Shown here piece by piece: positions 20,430 to 32,201 of a stretch of 64,000 nucleotides of DNA. Below the pieces are notes generated by a model, which did no database searches, had not been told where the DNA came from, and saw only the letters and a program-made list of their open reading frames with translations. The stretch's first letter is position 1; every line of letters begins with the position of its first letter. The stretch comes from Sambucus nigra (taxonomy: Eukaryota > Streptophyta > Magnoliopsida > Dipsacales > Adoxaceae), in the NCBI GenBank assembly GCA_949130495.1, contig OX422220.1, positions 11,014,633 to 11,078,632 of the forward strand, read 5' to 3'. The position numbers and the translations under genes are program-made.

Positions 20430-21709
20430 GCGGTGAATAACTCTGGATACTGATCCCGCATATCCTCCTCCCGCTCCCAGGTAGACTCGTCAGCGCTGTG
20501 ATGACCCAACTATACTCTCACTAGTGGTACAATCTTATATCGCAGCTTGCGCTCACTACGATCCAGAATAGCTACCGATCTCTACTGATACGAGATGTCT
20601 GGATGCAAGTCAATCTCCTAGAATGGAATGTGTCAGAAGGCCCTCTAGCTCCTTCGATATTTCTTCAGCGATGCCACATGGAACACATCGTGTATCAAAC
20701 CCTGTCTATAAGCTACCAGTTCCACCCTCTCAATAATAGGGAAGGGCCCCATGTACCTCGGTGCTAATTTACCTTTATTTCCGAATCTCATCACTCCTTT
20801 CATAGGGGACACCCAGACCATTACCTGATCCCCAACCTCCAACTCCATATGTCTCCGCGAAGCATCAGCATAACTCTTCTGCCTATTCTGAGCTATCCGA
20901 ATCTGTCCCCAAATCATCTCTATCTTGGCAGTCATTTCCTGGACAATATCTCATCCCAATAATTTGTTGTCCCCCACCTCTAGACAGCATGTGGATGAAC
21001 GATAAGGTCTCCCGTACAGTGCCTCGAACGGTGCCATGCCAATCGTAAACTGGTAAGAGTTGTTATACACGAACTCTACCAAAGGAAGATATCGCTCACA
21101 TCCTCCCCCAAAGTCTAAAATGCACATCCTTAGCATATCTTCCAGCATCTGATTTACTCTTTCAGTCTGCCCATCTGTCTGTGGATGACAGGAACTACAT
21201 AACCGTAACTTTGTGCCCATAGCCTCCTTAAAGCTTTGCCAGAAATGGGCCATAAAAACGTTGTCCCTGTCAGACACAATATTAACTAGCACCCCATGCA
21301 GTATAATTATCTCCGCTATGAATAGTTAAGCGTAACACATCATCTCAAAGTCTGTGCGAACCAGTAAGAATTTGGCTACCTTGGTCAATCGATCCACAAT
21401 CACCCATATGGAATTGTGACCCTTCTGAGATATGGGTAACTCGGTAATAAAGTCCATGGAGATGCTCTCCCATTTCCACACTGGAATCTCCAGTGGCTGT
21501 AGCATCCCTCGAGGTCTCTCATGATCAACTTTCATAAGCTGACACGTGGCACATTTCGAGAAAAACTCTACTATGTCCCATTTCATTCCTGCCCACCAAT
21601 TCTGCCTCCTCATATCCAGGTACATTTTATCCCCATCGGGATGTACCTCAAACTTCGAACCATGGAACTCTATCATAACAGCGTGCCTAAAATTCTCATC
21701 CTCTGGCAC
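20430..21709 (-). pseudogene. Integrase with chromodomain of element B
   Basis: At 21709-21326 there is the zinc-finger end (W-W-A-G-M-K-x-D-I and C-A-T-C-Q) and the first catalytic Asp in S-M-D-F-I-T-E-L-P. A stop near 21325 interrupts it. At 21292-20951 are S-D-R-D (second Asp), H-P-Q-T-D-G-Q-T-E-R-V-N (catalytic Glu) and F-V-Y-N-N-S-Y. At 20935-20645 is the C-terminal domain with H-D-V-F-H-V-A-S-L-K-K-Y. After further stops the chromodomain follows with V-A-I-L-D-R-S-E-R-K-L-R and D-E-S-T-W-E-R-E-E-D-M-R (about 20610-20440). All three catalytic acids are kept, unlike in the other integrases here. The chromodomain is thought to guide insertion to modified histones. Confidence 0.85.
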
Positions 21710-21799
21710 AATTAACCTCCTATTAAAGCGTAGGCTTCCCTCCTAGCTAACCGAACAAACCTCTGCTCCCTCGACCAGTAGCTGACGTACTCTATCTTG

Positions 21800-23060
21800 G
21801 CATATCTGGTCCTCTAGCTGTGCCCTCACAACCCGCATAATGATCTCAGGAGTGATGGATGAAGCTAACATACATGACCTGGCGACATCATCATCATGCT
21901 GAAGTTCTCTCCACTTTTCTTTTCAAACCTCTGAAATCTCCCTCGTAGGCCTCTGGCTCAATGCTTTTGCCACCACATTAGCCTTACCAGGATGATACTG
22001 GATATGAAACTGGTAGTCTTTCACGAATTCTAGCCACTGCCTCTACCTCATATTCAGATCCTTATGTGTGAATAAATACTAAAATGACTTGTGATCCATG
22101 AATAGAGTAAGCTGCTCTCCCAGAAGATAGTTCCTCCATATCCTCAAAGAGAAAATGACCGCTGCTAACTCTAGGTTGTGAGTGGGGTAATTCTTCTCAT
22201 GGTGTTTAAGCTTTCTGGATGCATAAGCTATATAGCCATCTCTTCCTGCTATAGAACACCCCCAAGTCCCTGCAAGGATGCATCAGTGTAGACCCGATAC
22301 TCCAGTCCTCCCTTCGATAAAACAAGCATCGGTGCAGATGTCAACTTGTCCTTTAGCTCATTCAAATCTAACTGACAATGATCACTCCAAATAAAAGGTA
22401 CCCCCTTAGAGTCAAATTTGTCAAAGGACCCCCGATCTTTGAAAACCACTTAATGAATCACATGTAATTACCTGTCAACCCCAGAATGCTACGAACCTCG
22501 GTCGGTGGCGTGGGCTGCCCCCACTCCCTCACCGTCGATACCTTGCTAGGATCTACAACAATACCTCGGTCTGACACCACATGACCAAGAAATTGCACCT
22601 CCCGTAGCCAAAATCCACACTTCCTGAATTTGGCATAAAGCTGGTGGTCTCATAGCATCTATAGAACCATAAGTAGATGCTCTACTTGCTCCTCCTCAGT
22701 GCGCGAGTAGACCAAAATGTCATCAATGACCATAATAATAAACTTGTCAAGAAGCTCTTTGAAAACCCTATTCATGAGATCCATGAACACTACTGGCGCA
22801 TTGGTGATCCCAAATGGCATCACCCTAAACTCGTAAGATCTATACCACGGTAGGAAAGCGGTCTTAGGAACATCCTCCTCTCGAATACGCAGCTGATGAT
22901 ACCTTGACCTCAAATCAATATTTGAGAAGTATGATGCCCCTCTCAACTGGTCAAATAAATCATTAATCATGGGCAATGGATACTTATTCCGTATTGTCAC
23001 CTTATTCAGCTCCCTGTAGTTCATGCACAATCGAAGTGAACCATCCCATTTTTAAAAAAA
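21800..23060 (-). pseudogene. Reverse transcriptase and RNase H of element B (stops)
   Basis: The open piece 23030-22659 has [34 protein letters not shown] and the catalytic I-D-D box in [10 protein letters not shown] stop follows near 22659. The thumb/RNase H start at 22449-22249 contains V-Y-T-D-A-S-x-x-G-L-G-G-V-L, with the first RNase H Asp intact. Beyond 22249 the frame is broken repeatedly to about 21800. Confidence 0.85.
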
Positions 23061-23321
23061 ATAACACCAGTGCACCCCACGGTAACGTGCTCCGTCGAAT
23101 AAAATCGTGACCCAAGAGCTGCTGAATCTACTCTCTCAGTTGACTCATCTTTGAAGGGGCCATGCGGTAAGGTGCGTGAGCAATCGGCCTCGTACGCAGT
23201 GCTAGATCAATTAGGAACTCAACTCCCTACTGGGGGGCAATCCTGGTATCTCCCGAAACACATCCTCGAAGTCCTTCACTACCGGAATTGAATCCAACGT
23301 TATCACCACCTCCTTTGAGGT

Positions 23322-23852
23322 CTATTCCTTAATATAATACAAATGAGTGCACGACCCTCCCTCAGGAAGAGGCATCGCCACTAGGAACATCTTCTGTCCT
23401 GGAATGGAGAACACGATGGTTCTCTCGAAGCAATCTACTGTCACCCGATATCCTTCCAACCAATCCATACCGAGGATGACATCGTACCCCTCCATATCTA
23501 ACACCAAGAGGTCCGCCGCTAAACTCAGTCTCCCAATTATAATGTCCACCCCTCTATAAATCGAATGTATAAGTGATCCACTACCCATTGGTGACTCTAC
23601 GCACATACAGAGACTACTCGTGATCTCTAGCAAATCGAATACTCTAGAAAATTTAGTTTTAATGAATGAATATGATACCCCAATGTCAAAAAGTATCCTA
23701 CCCTCATGCCCATGAATAGGAAACATACCCTTAACTGCTGGCGGCGCTTGAGATGCTGGTGGAGTGGGAACATCCTGAACGTTATACACACGCCCGTAGT
23801 GCATCTGCCCTTGTTGCTGTGGGGTGAGTGGAGCTGGTGCTACCGGAAGCAT
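23322..23852 (-). pseudogene. Protease region of element B
   Basis: 176 open codons. The active-site motif reads L-F-D-I-G-V-S-Y-S-F-I, where the usual wording is D-S-G-A. The catalytic Asp stays, but Ser and Ala are replaced, so activity is doubtful. Downstream are L-L-V-L-D-M-E-G-Y-D-V-I-L-G-M-D-W-L, typical of the end of the chromovirus protease domain. Confidence 0.8.
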
Positions 23853-25012
23853 CTGTCCCTACTACCCCTGTTGGGCACCCTGCTACTGGCCCCTACCGCT
23901 TTGTAGGCACTCTCTTTTAAAATGTCATGTCTGGCCACAAATAAAGTAACGCCTTTGACCATCTCCCTATCGTTGGCCCTGCTGGCCCTGACGAGGTTGG
24001 CCCTGCTGGTCTCCTCTGGTGTTCCCTTGGCCCTGGTGGCCATGAGGAACCTGTTGCTGCTGATTAGGCCCTGCTAGCCCTGCCTAAGCTCCTGCCCTCC
24101 CTATCGGAACCCTCCAGGCTTAAATTTCTTAGCCTGATTCCCCTGCTGACTACCAAACTGCTGCTGAACTTCGCTTTTATCACCACCAACTTCCTTGCCT
24201 CGCGAGCTTAGATACCCTCCCCTCTTTCTTCCTTCCACTTGGAAGAGATGATCCTTACAGTTCACTAGAGCGGGGTTGACGACATCAGTATACGTCACAG
24301 ATGCTAGATTAACAATCAAATGTTTCCTGATCCTCCAGGCCAAGCAATCCATAAACCTTGACTTCTTCCGCTCCTCGTCACTGACCTCGTTTGGTGAAAA
24401 GTTATCCAAACGGGTGAACTCTTCTTCATAATCAGCCACTGAGCGATCACCGTGAACCAACTCACCAAATTTCTTCCTCATCTCTGACTCTACCGTCGAT
24501 GGAAACTAATTGCGATCAAACCGCACCCAAAAATTAGAAATCGTCATCAAGTCCCTTTCCTCTATGCTGGTAACTGAGTCCCACCACTGTAAAGCTTCTT
24601 CTAACAGACGGAAAGTGGTAAGCATCTATTTTTTCACATCGTTACACTCAAGCATGCGCAGGTGATGCTGAATGTTCTTCTTCCAGTCACAAGCCTCCAC
24701 CACATTAGTACTACCCCGGAACTTGGGTGGTTGGCCCTTATGAAAGGTTTCCCTGACTCGCTGCCAAGAAGGTGGCCCTACTAGTACCTGAACTTCTAGT
24801 GCCACTGGGTGTTGTGCCTGGGGATGAGGAAAATGGGCTACCATTTCCCTCATCGCTGTTCCGACTACCTGAGCCACTATCACTACCACCTGAGTAGTAG
24901 AGATTAGCTCGGGTGGTGGTGGTGGCATTTGTGGCTCCTGATGAGCCCCCCTCACTTCATCCCTAGACTCAGCCCTCTCTGCTCGCTGTCTCCTCGTGGC
25001 ATCTGAAAATAA
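23853..25012 (-). pseudogene. gag: gag of element B (broken)
   Basis: Two large open pieces are 25042-24626 and 24481-24101, separated by a stop. The first has a proline run and Q-P-P-K-F-R-G-S, the start of the retrotransposon gag domain. The second has V-A-D-Y-E-E-E-F-T-R-L, the conserved helix. Then a zinc-knuckle-like C-G-Q-x-W-H-F-K-R-E-C is readable in another frame (about 23950-23900), so at least one frameshift lies before it. Confidence 0.8.
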
Positions 25013-25176
25013 ACAAATTGTATAAGTACACAGTTTATACAAAGTCTAATAGCAGAAGTACAATATCTCACAAGCGTGAAAATGAATCAACATTCCTAGT
25101 AATAAGGATATATAATAACAGGACACTACGCTGAACCGTAGTAAGCCATACAAATCCTATGGACACTAGAACCTGA

Positions 25177-25189
25177 TGCTCTGATACCA
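25177..25189 (-). promoter_or_regulatory. Primer binding site of element B
   Basis: On the minus strand TATGGTATCAGAGCATC lies just inside the 5' LTR. TGGTATCAGAGC is the standard plant site for the initiator methionine tRNA. Confidence 0.9.
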
Positions 25190-25191
25190 TA

Positions 25192-28029
25192 TGTGACACC
25201 CCGCTGAATGAAATACCGACTGATCAGTCCTATATCCAATTAAACAGGAATCTCATATGGATCATCCTTAACATCACTGTCAAAATTTTATAAAAATTAC
25301 TAACCACCTAGTATTCAAAAACCTTATGTCAAATTTTAATCTTTATAAATCCAAATAAAGTAAATGAGGAATTTAAAGAAACACAATCCATGCAGATGGA
25401 ATCAATCATCACATATAATGATAAAAGTCTTATTGAACAAAACCATCGGCTAAAATCCAAACCCAACGTAAATAACAGACATAATAAATCCCATACAATC
25501 TGAAAGAGATCAACATGCTCGAAGTAAACTGAACTGAATCCCTACACTATGAATAGAAAAGAAAAATTGCCTATCCAAATCCTGCAACATCCACATGTGT
25601 TACAGCAGCGTATCCCTGGAATGAATTAAGTCTGGCGTCGCTGTGGATGGACACCTAAATGGTTTTGAAATATTTGATAGCAAGGGTTAGAACCCAAAAC
25701 ATTTGAAAACAATTACATAAAGATTAACTTGCAGTAATATGAAATGCATGAATGCGCTTCATATTGAAGTTAATGTCGCACTCCCTTGAGGGCATTCTCA
25801 CCCCTCCACTAATGTGCACACCTAACGCTTTATTTATGTCTCCCCTAGTCATCTACCCCATAACTAGATAATCGATATACTCCTTTCAACCACCCTACTT
25901 AAACCCGAGTATGCTTAAAATATTAATTTATGAGTTGTTAGACACATTAACTTGGTTACTCATTTCCCCTTTTTAAATCCATATAACATTCACACCCGTT
26001 ATATACATAATACAATTCACGTCATGTATTAAATTACCCGTATATAATTATTTATCCCATTATATACATAAAACCATATTACAACATTCGCACATATATT
26101 AAATATATAAATAATAGCCCGTCCTCCCGAGTAATGACTCACCGGATGTATTCTCTAAAGTGCTATCACACTTGGTGTGCTCGCATAACCTAGTTACCCC
26201 AAGTCGGATTCGCTCACCAACTTGGCCCAAAATATAAATGTAGTGGAGGCGGTCATATTCCTTCTCTGAAAGTGAGATGATCCCCTCACCCATATAACGG
26301 ACGCCATGACCTGGGGATATACTCGCCCTACTCCTCAAGCTAGGGGATTCACCCATTTCGCGAAACTTCCCTTGATAGCACTAAAGCGTCTAATTTAAAT
26401 AAATATCTAAGCACTGATATTCATAAGCACACAAAATATATACACACTATCACACACCGTAAAAATATATATAAATATTTAAAAATTTCGGCTTTACCGT
26501 GTACAAAATTCGTAGCACTAGCCTACATATAGATCCCGAGTCTATGGTCCGACTCTAATTTAATTAATTTTCTCATTAATTAACTTAATACTTTCCCGAA
26601 TATATGGCCTCACTCAAATTTAATTAATTTATCCATTAATCAAATTATTACCTTGGTGTCACCCAACCAATATTCCCGGACTCGCTCACTTTATCCATAT
26701 TTAATTATTTTGGAATCAAATTCCCCCAATTGATCCAAAAAGTGCCCCACATAAATCCTCCCAAATCCCAATTACCTGCCCCCATAATTATAAGGAATAT
26801 GTGCCTCAAATTTATTTATCACTAAATAAAGTATAGAAATTTAATTTAAAATTTATTTCCCCGTTATATAAAAATATGGGTGAACTACCAAAGATCTCGG
26901 AGGATCGATCGATCGACCCCTGGGGTCGATCGACCGATCGATTAGGTCCCTTTCTTGTCCACGATTATGTTTCATCCATTGTTAACCCAACCAAGATTTC
27001 ACTTTCACCCATAGTAATCTCCGATCAAAATCAACCATATTAACATATGAAGACAGGTTCTAATCAACCTAGAAGCCTTAAATCAACAACTTATTTTCAC
27101 AAATTTTAACGTTTTCCGATTCGGGTTTTACCCGGGTTCCAAACATTAAATAACATTTTGCATCTCTATTATCAGAATTTCAATATCGATTCTTACTGGA
27201 TTTTATCATACGATTCATATTCCTATACTACAGAATCATGAAACATACTAATATCAACCCAAATCTCATCAAGATATATCATTTATCAAAAACCCAATTT
27301 GACCCGAATACCCATTTATACCCAAAACGGATTTTGTTTCACACATCACCAAAATATGAATTGATTATCAAAATTTAACATAACGGCATGTTAACCACTT
27401 GACTTTTTGGGTTTGTAGAGTCTGATTCGTTGGTGTAGAGTCAAGCTTGATGATGAACACGCAAATTCGTTCCTTGTCTTGTCTGCAAAAGATCCCCAAT
27501 TGCACTATAACTGCTCCCTATAGCGCTCTCTCAATAACTTAGGTTGTATATTTGTGTTTTTTCCATTCCCCACTCTCAAACTTAGGTATTAAAATACTAA
27601 ACAGGTTTTTAGCCTAATGGGCCAAGTTTGAGTGGCCCAAATACCCCGTGTGGGCCCGATTATGCCTAAAAAAGCCTCGAGACCCCTCGGGTACTCTTTT
27701 TCCCCTATCTCGGCCCATCCGGACTTAATCGTGCACTCAGGATTGGCATACAAATTAATTTATAAAATTTCTTATCTCACACCCAACTTAGTCTATATCC
27801 GATTCCCAACGGAGATAAGTAAGTTCCACGTCACTAATATGCTTATGACGAAAATAAATTATTACTATTCACTTAGTAATTTAATTTCCATAAATATTAA
27901 CCGTTTATTCTCTCGATTAATATTTTTATAAAATTTACCATAATTAATTCAATTAAGTTACAACACACAAGTAATTTAAATTTACCCTAATTAATTATTT
28001 TTTAAACGCATAAAATACGGGGTGTTACA
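25192..28029 (-). repeat. 5' LTR of element B (right copy, 2838 bp)
   Basis: It runs from TGTGACACC to GGTGTTACA and is homologous to 17459-20378. On the minus strand it begins TGTAACACCCCG. The palindromic cluster is at 26900-26950. Confidence 0.92.
26904..26946. repeat. Palindromic GATCGATC minirepeat in the LTR of element B
   Basis: Two ATCGAT-rich palindromes about 21 bp apart (near 26907 and 26928) form a larger perfect inverted repeat around CGACCCC-TG-GGGTCG. The same cluster is at 19243-19287 in the other LTR. It corresponds in position to the AATCGATT clusters of the other chromovirus LTRs in this window. Confidence 0.8.
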
Positions 28030-28369
28030 GGAGTATTCTGTTATACCCCACTTAGACGTACTAACATATGGATGCCATTAAAAGAGTAACTTATCCTAAA
28101 TTCGCGATAGATGTGCACTGTCTAATCTTTGGAATGGATATGATTAAATATCCCCCCAGTGCATATTGAATGCAATGTAGTTTGGTTTGCCCATTGAACC
28201 TAGATCTTGGAATCTCGAGTCACCTAGGTTGGGTTTCCACTATATTGGATCTTATTTATTTATAGGATTTAGATACATATCGCTCGATGATCATTCAACT
28301 TGCTCTTAGTTTAAACCTTACGTTACTGGATCCGATATATTATCCTTTGACATTACATAGTCAATTGAG

Positions 28370-29370
28370 ATAATTCCATTTGATAGAAGCTATCTAACAG
28401 TATTATATCTACGACGAATAGGTCGTGACTTTCCGTTATACATGTGATTATGTGCCCTTCAAGTTGCCTTTTGACTATCACAATGTATACATATTGCGGG
28501 AAAAACTTTCGACCAATTTGGAACATCCTCTAAGAAGTTTTAAAGCCATTCAACTTCTTCTCCAACTTTGTCTTGTGTAACGAATTTAGATTCCATTGCC
28601 GATCTAGAAATGCACATTTTCTTTGAGGATTTCCAAGTTAAGGCTGCACTTCCAAGGGTAAATACATACCCACTCGTAGACATAGAGTCCTTTGTATTGG
28701 ATATACAATTTGCATCGTAATGTCCTTCAAGAACAGTTGGATATCTTGAATAATGCAGTCCATAGTTTTGATTGTATTTTAAATAACCCGAAACTTTTAA
28801 TGTCTCTTTGCAGTGATCTCTCCATAGATTACTCGTAAATCGACTTAACTTACTTATCGATTATGCTATGTCCGATCATGTATAGTTCATGATATACATT
28901 AAACTGCCAATAATACGATAATATTCTAGTTGAGATATGCTTTCACCATTATTTCTTGCTAGATGTAAATTTACATCGACAGGTGTCTTTGTAGGATCGA
29001 TATCGTACTTCTTGAAATTTTTAAGTACTTTCTCTATGTAATGAGATTCAGATAATATAAGTCCATCCGATGTTTTAAAAATTTTAATTTCTAATATAAC
29101 ATCGACGATACCTAAATCTTTCATGTCAAATCGACTACTCAATATATGTTTTGTATTTTTGACAATTTCTAGGTTACACCCATGATTAGCATATCATCAA
29201 CATAGAGGCATACAATTACATATTCATTTTGAATGCTTTTAAAGTAAACACACTTATCGCACTCATTAATTTTGAAAGCATTTGATAACATTGCATTATC
29301 AAAATTTTCATGCCATTGCTTACGTGCTTGTTTTAATTCGTAAAGGGATTTCACAAGCTTACATACTTTT
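28370..29370 (-). pseudogene. Reverse transcriptase and RNase H of the copia element
   Basis: 29354-29169 has K-S-L-Y-E-L-K-Q-A-R-K-Q-W and the catalytic Y-V-D-D-M. 29142-28876 has M-K-D-L-G-I-V-D-V-I-L and Y-R-x-I-I-G-S-L-M-Y. Downstream, the RNase H part reads H-Y-D-A-N-C, S-T-S-G-Y-V-F-T-L-G and W-K-S-S-K-K, ending near I-D-Y-V-M-S-K-D-N-I-S-D-P. Stops and frame changes separate the blocks. Confidence 0.82.
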
Positions 29371-30920
29371 TCTTAATGTTTGGGAGACTCAAACCCGTCA
29401 GATTTCTCCATATAAATTTCCTCATCTAGTTCACCGTTTAAGAAAGTAGCTTTACATTCATTTGATGTATTTCAAGTCCACTAATAGCAACTATGGCTTT
29501 TAATATTCGAATGGAGATAATTCTTGTTTTCGGTGAATATATGTCGAAGTAATCCAACCCTTCCTTTTGCCTATAGCATTTAGCTACAAGTCTAGATTTA
29601 TATTGATCAATTGATCAATTGACCTTCAACTTCTCTTTGAAGATCCATTTGTAACCTCGCGATTTTGAACCTGGTGGAAGATCCAATAGTTGCCATGAAT
29701 GATTTTGAAAAATAGATTCAATTTTGCTATTAATTTCTTCATTCCAATAAGAAGCATTAGATAAGTATATCGCTTCTTTATATGATTAAGGTTCATTTTC
29801 TAGTAAAAATGTTAGAAAATTCGGACCGAAGGAAGTCGAGGTTCTTGCTCTTTTACTACATCTTGGTTCATCCTCTATTGAAGTGTGATCAATAGGTTGA
29901 TGAGTACCACTTATAGTAGCTACATTTGTTCTTTTAGATGAACCATACTCTTGGGTCATGTTATATGGAAATTCATTTTCAAACAATGAAGTGTCCCTCA
30001 ATTCAATGATCGTATTGATATAAATATCCGGAATCTCAGATTTACAAACTAAGGAACGATATGCACTGCTATTAATAGCATAACCGATGAACACACAGTA
30101 AATGGTCTTTGGTCCTAATTTTACCTTTTCAGGTTTAACAATCATTACTTTGTCTAAGCACCCCCACACTCGTAAATATTTATAGCAAGGTCTTCAACCT
30201 TTCCATAACTCATAACGCGTCTTGTGAGTTTTCTTGTGTAGGACTTTATTAAGAATATAATTAATGGATAATAAGGCTCCCCCCCAAAAGTTCTGGGGAG
30301 CCCCTGAACTTATCAACATAGAGTTCATCATCTCCTTCAATGTACGATTTTTGTGTTCAGTAATACCATTTGATTGACGAGAATAAGGAGCGATGGTTTT
30401 ATGGGTAATTCCATGTTCGGAACAAAATTCCTCAAAAGGATATTCATATTCACCTCCTTTATCACTCCTTATATACTTTATCTTTTTACTTAATTAATTC
30501 TCAACTTCATTTTTATATTGTTTAAATGCATCAATAGACTCATCTTTAATATGTAACAAATATATATGACCATATTTAGTGCAATCGTCAATGAAAGTAA
30601 TAAAATACTTTTTTCCTCTTATAGTTTGTACAAATTTTAAATAACAAATATCCGTGTGAAATAAATCTAGTGGTTCGGTGATCCTTTCAATAGAATGAAA
30701 AAGCTAATCAATCTAATTTTCATTCCACACAAATATCACATTTATGATTTTTATCAATATTAAATTTTGGCAAAAATTCCAAGTTAATTAATCTACGTAA
30801 GGTATCAAAATTAACATGTCTCAATATAGCATGCCAAATATTATAAGACTCAGTTAAGTAAGTAAAACTAGGAATTTCATTCAATGGGGATGCCTTTGGC
30901 ATCAATGTCAGTACATTCAT
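29371..30920 (-). pseudogene. Integrase of the copia element (broken)
   Basis: 30920-30720 carries the pre-integrase zinc finger: W-H-A-I-L-R-H, then C-D-I-C-V-E. The second residue after the usual W-H-x-x-L-G-H is Arg for Gly. The core (30700-30250) is readable only in pieces (N-G-I-T-E-H-K-N-R-type wording near 30330). The C-terminal region 30169-29786 has K-L-G-P-K-T-I-Y-C-V-F-I-G-Y-A and S-A-Y-R. It would join cDNA ends to target DNA. Confidence 0.75.
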
Positions 30921-31345
30921 TTTAAAGAACTCCTCAAACAGGTACCATTCCCCACATACACATCATTTTCGGACAACACAAACTTATCAGAAATAAATAC
31001 AAGTTTAAACCCATTCTTGCTTAAAAGAGATCCAAAAATCAGATTTTTGTGGATGTTAAGCACATGCAGCACATTGTTAAGAATGAGTTTCGTTCCCGAA
31101 GTCATTTTCCAAATTACCTTTTCTTATCCCACTACTTTAGAACTCGAAGAGTTCCCCATAAAGAGGGTCTCCTCAGTTTTCAATGCCTTATAAGTAGTGG
31201 ACTTTCATTTGTTTGCACAAATGTGGCATGTAGCCCCAGTTTCCACCCACCATTCTGTGGTATTTCCTACCAAATTGCATTCAGAGACAACATCGGAAAG
31301 ATTTATGTCTATGATACCATCGAAAATGTTCTCACCCCCGTCACA
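30917..31345 (-). pseudogene. Protease region of the copia element, active-site Asp changed
   Basis: On the minus strand near 31250-31205 the motif reads W-W-V-E-T-G-A-T-C-H-I-C-A-N. The copia protease motif is D-T-G-A, so the catalytic Asp is Glu here. Downstream 31105-30917 has L-I-L-N-N-V-L-H-V-L-N-I-H-K-N-L, the usual sequence after the protease. Confidence 0.75.
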
Positions 31346-32201
31346 TTTTCTTGAGCATTGTTCTTTTTAGCATTCATTGGTTTGCGACACTCGCTTGAGC
31401 GGTGTCCTGGCTTGCTGCAATCGTAGCATTTTCCTTTGAACTTCTTTTTTTTCTTAGATGTGCCTTCCCCATCATACTTACGTTTGAATTTAAGACCTTC
31501 AACAACATGAGCTTTGGACTCCATGATGGTTTTTCAAATTTTCTTTTAAGATTCACGGTTGTGTTCTTCAATCCGAAGACGTACTACCAATTCTTTGACA
31601 TTCATCTCCTTGCATTTGTGCCTGAGATAATTTTGGAATAAGTTCCAAGACGGAGGCAGCTTTTCAATTATAGCCGCCACTTGGAAAGAGTCACTATCGA
31701 CATTCCTTCAGTGTGAATGTCATGATGAATAACCTGAAGTTCCTGACTTTGTGCAATAACCGGCTTGGAGTCAACCATTTTGAAGTCTAGAAAATGACCC
31801 AAGATGAATTTCTTCATACCCATATCTTTAGTTTTGTACTTCTTCTCCAAAGAATTCCATAATTCCTTTACGGTTTTTATTATGTTGTACACGTGGTACA
31901 ACGTCTAGTCCAAGTACGTCAGGATTGTAGTTACGGCACATGAAATCAGAATGTTCCATTTGTCAACGACAATAACTTTTTCAGTCTCATCTCCCTCTTT
32001 CAAAGGTTGACAACCCACATACACGAACCTTGCCAATTGGAAAGTTGTGAGATAAAGGCACATCTGTCCCTGCCAAAGTTTGAAATCGACCCCTGTAAAA
32101 ATTATTGGTTTCTCCCCATATGGCATGGTTGGGGCAGGAACAGTTTCATGTGTCACATTCACGGTAGGTGGTGGGACTCTGTTCATACTTTGTGATTCCA
32201 T
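31309..32201 (-). pseudogene. gag: gag of the copia element (broken)
   Basis: ATG at 32201 begins M-E-S-Q-S-M-N. Then come F-T-G-V-D-F-K-L-W-Q-G-Q-M-x-x-Y-L-T-T (gag N-terminal domain), K-E-L-W-N-S-L-E-K-K-Y and Q-E-L-Q-V-I-H-H-D-I-H. The intact zinc knuckle C-Y-D-C-S-K-P-G-H-R-S-S-E-C lies at about 31445-31380. A stop near 31905 and a frameshift near 31660 split it. An ATG further upstream (32297) is in frame but lies in leader-like sequence. Confidence 0.82.

Larger units (their letters stand above)
17459..28029 (-). mobile_element. Tekay-like chromovirus (Ty3/gypsy), nearly complete but decayed (element B)
   Basis: It has two LTRs of 2.8-2.9 kb, a tRNA-iMet-type primer site, gag, protease, reverse transcriptase, RNase H, integrase and a C-terminal chromodomain, all on the minus strand, and a polypurine tract. 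A 5-bp target duplication GGAGT flanks it (17454-17458, 28030-28034). The ends read TGTGACACC on the right LTR (TTTGACACC on the left) and GGTGTTACA (GGTGTTAGA on the left). Chromodomains at the integrase C-terminus define chromoviruses; the long LTRs and motif wording fit the Tekay/Del group. It is inserted in the 3' part of a copia element. Confidence 0.93.

Noticed and set aside
26904..26946. GATCGATC palindrome as a microRNA precursor
   Set aside because: The loop is only two bases and the arms are about 20 bp of simple repeat, unlike a plant miRNA hairpin.
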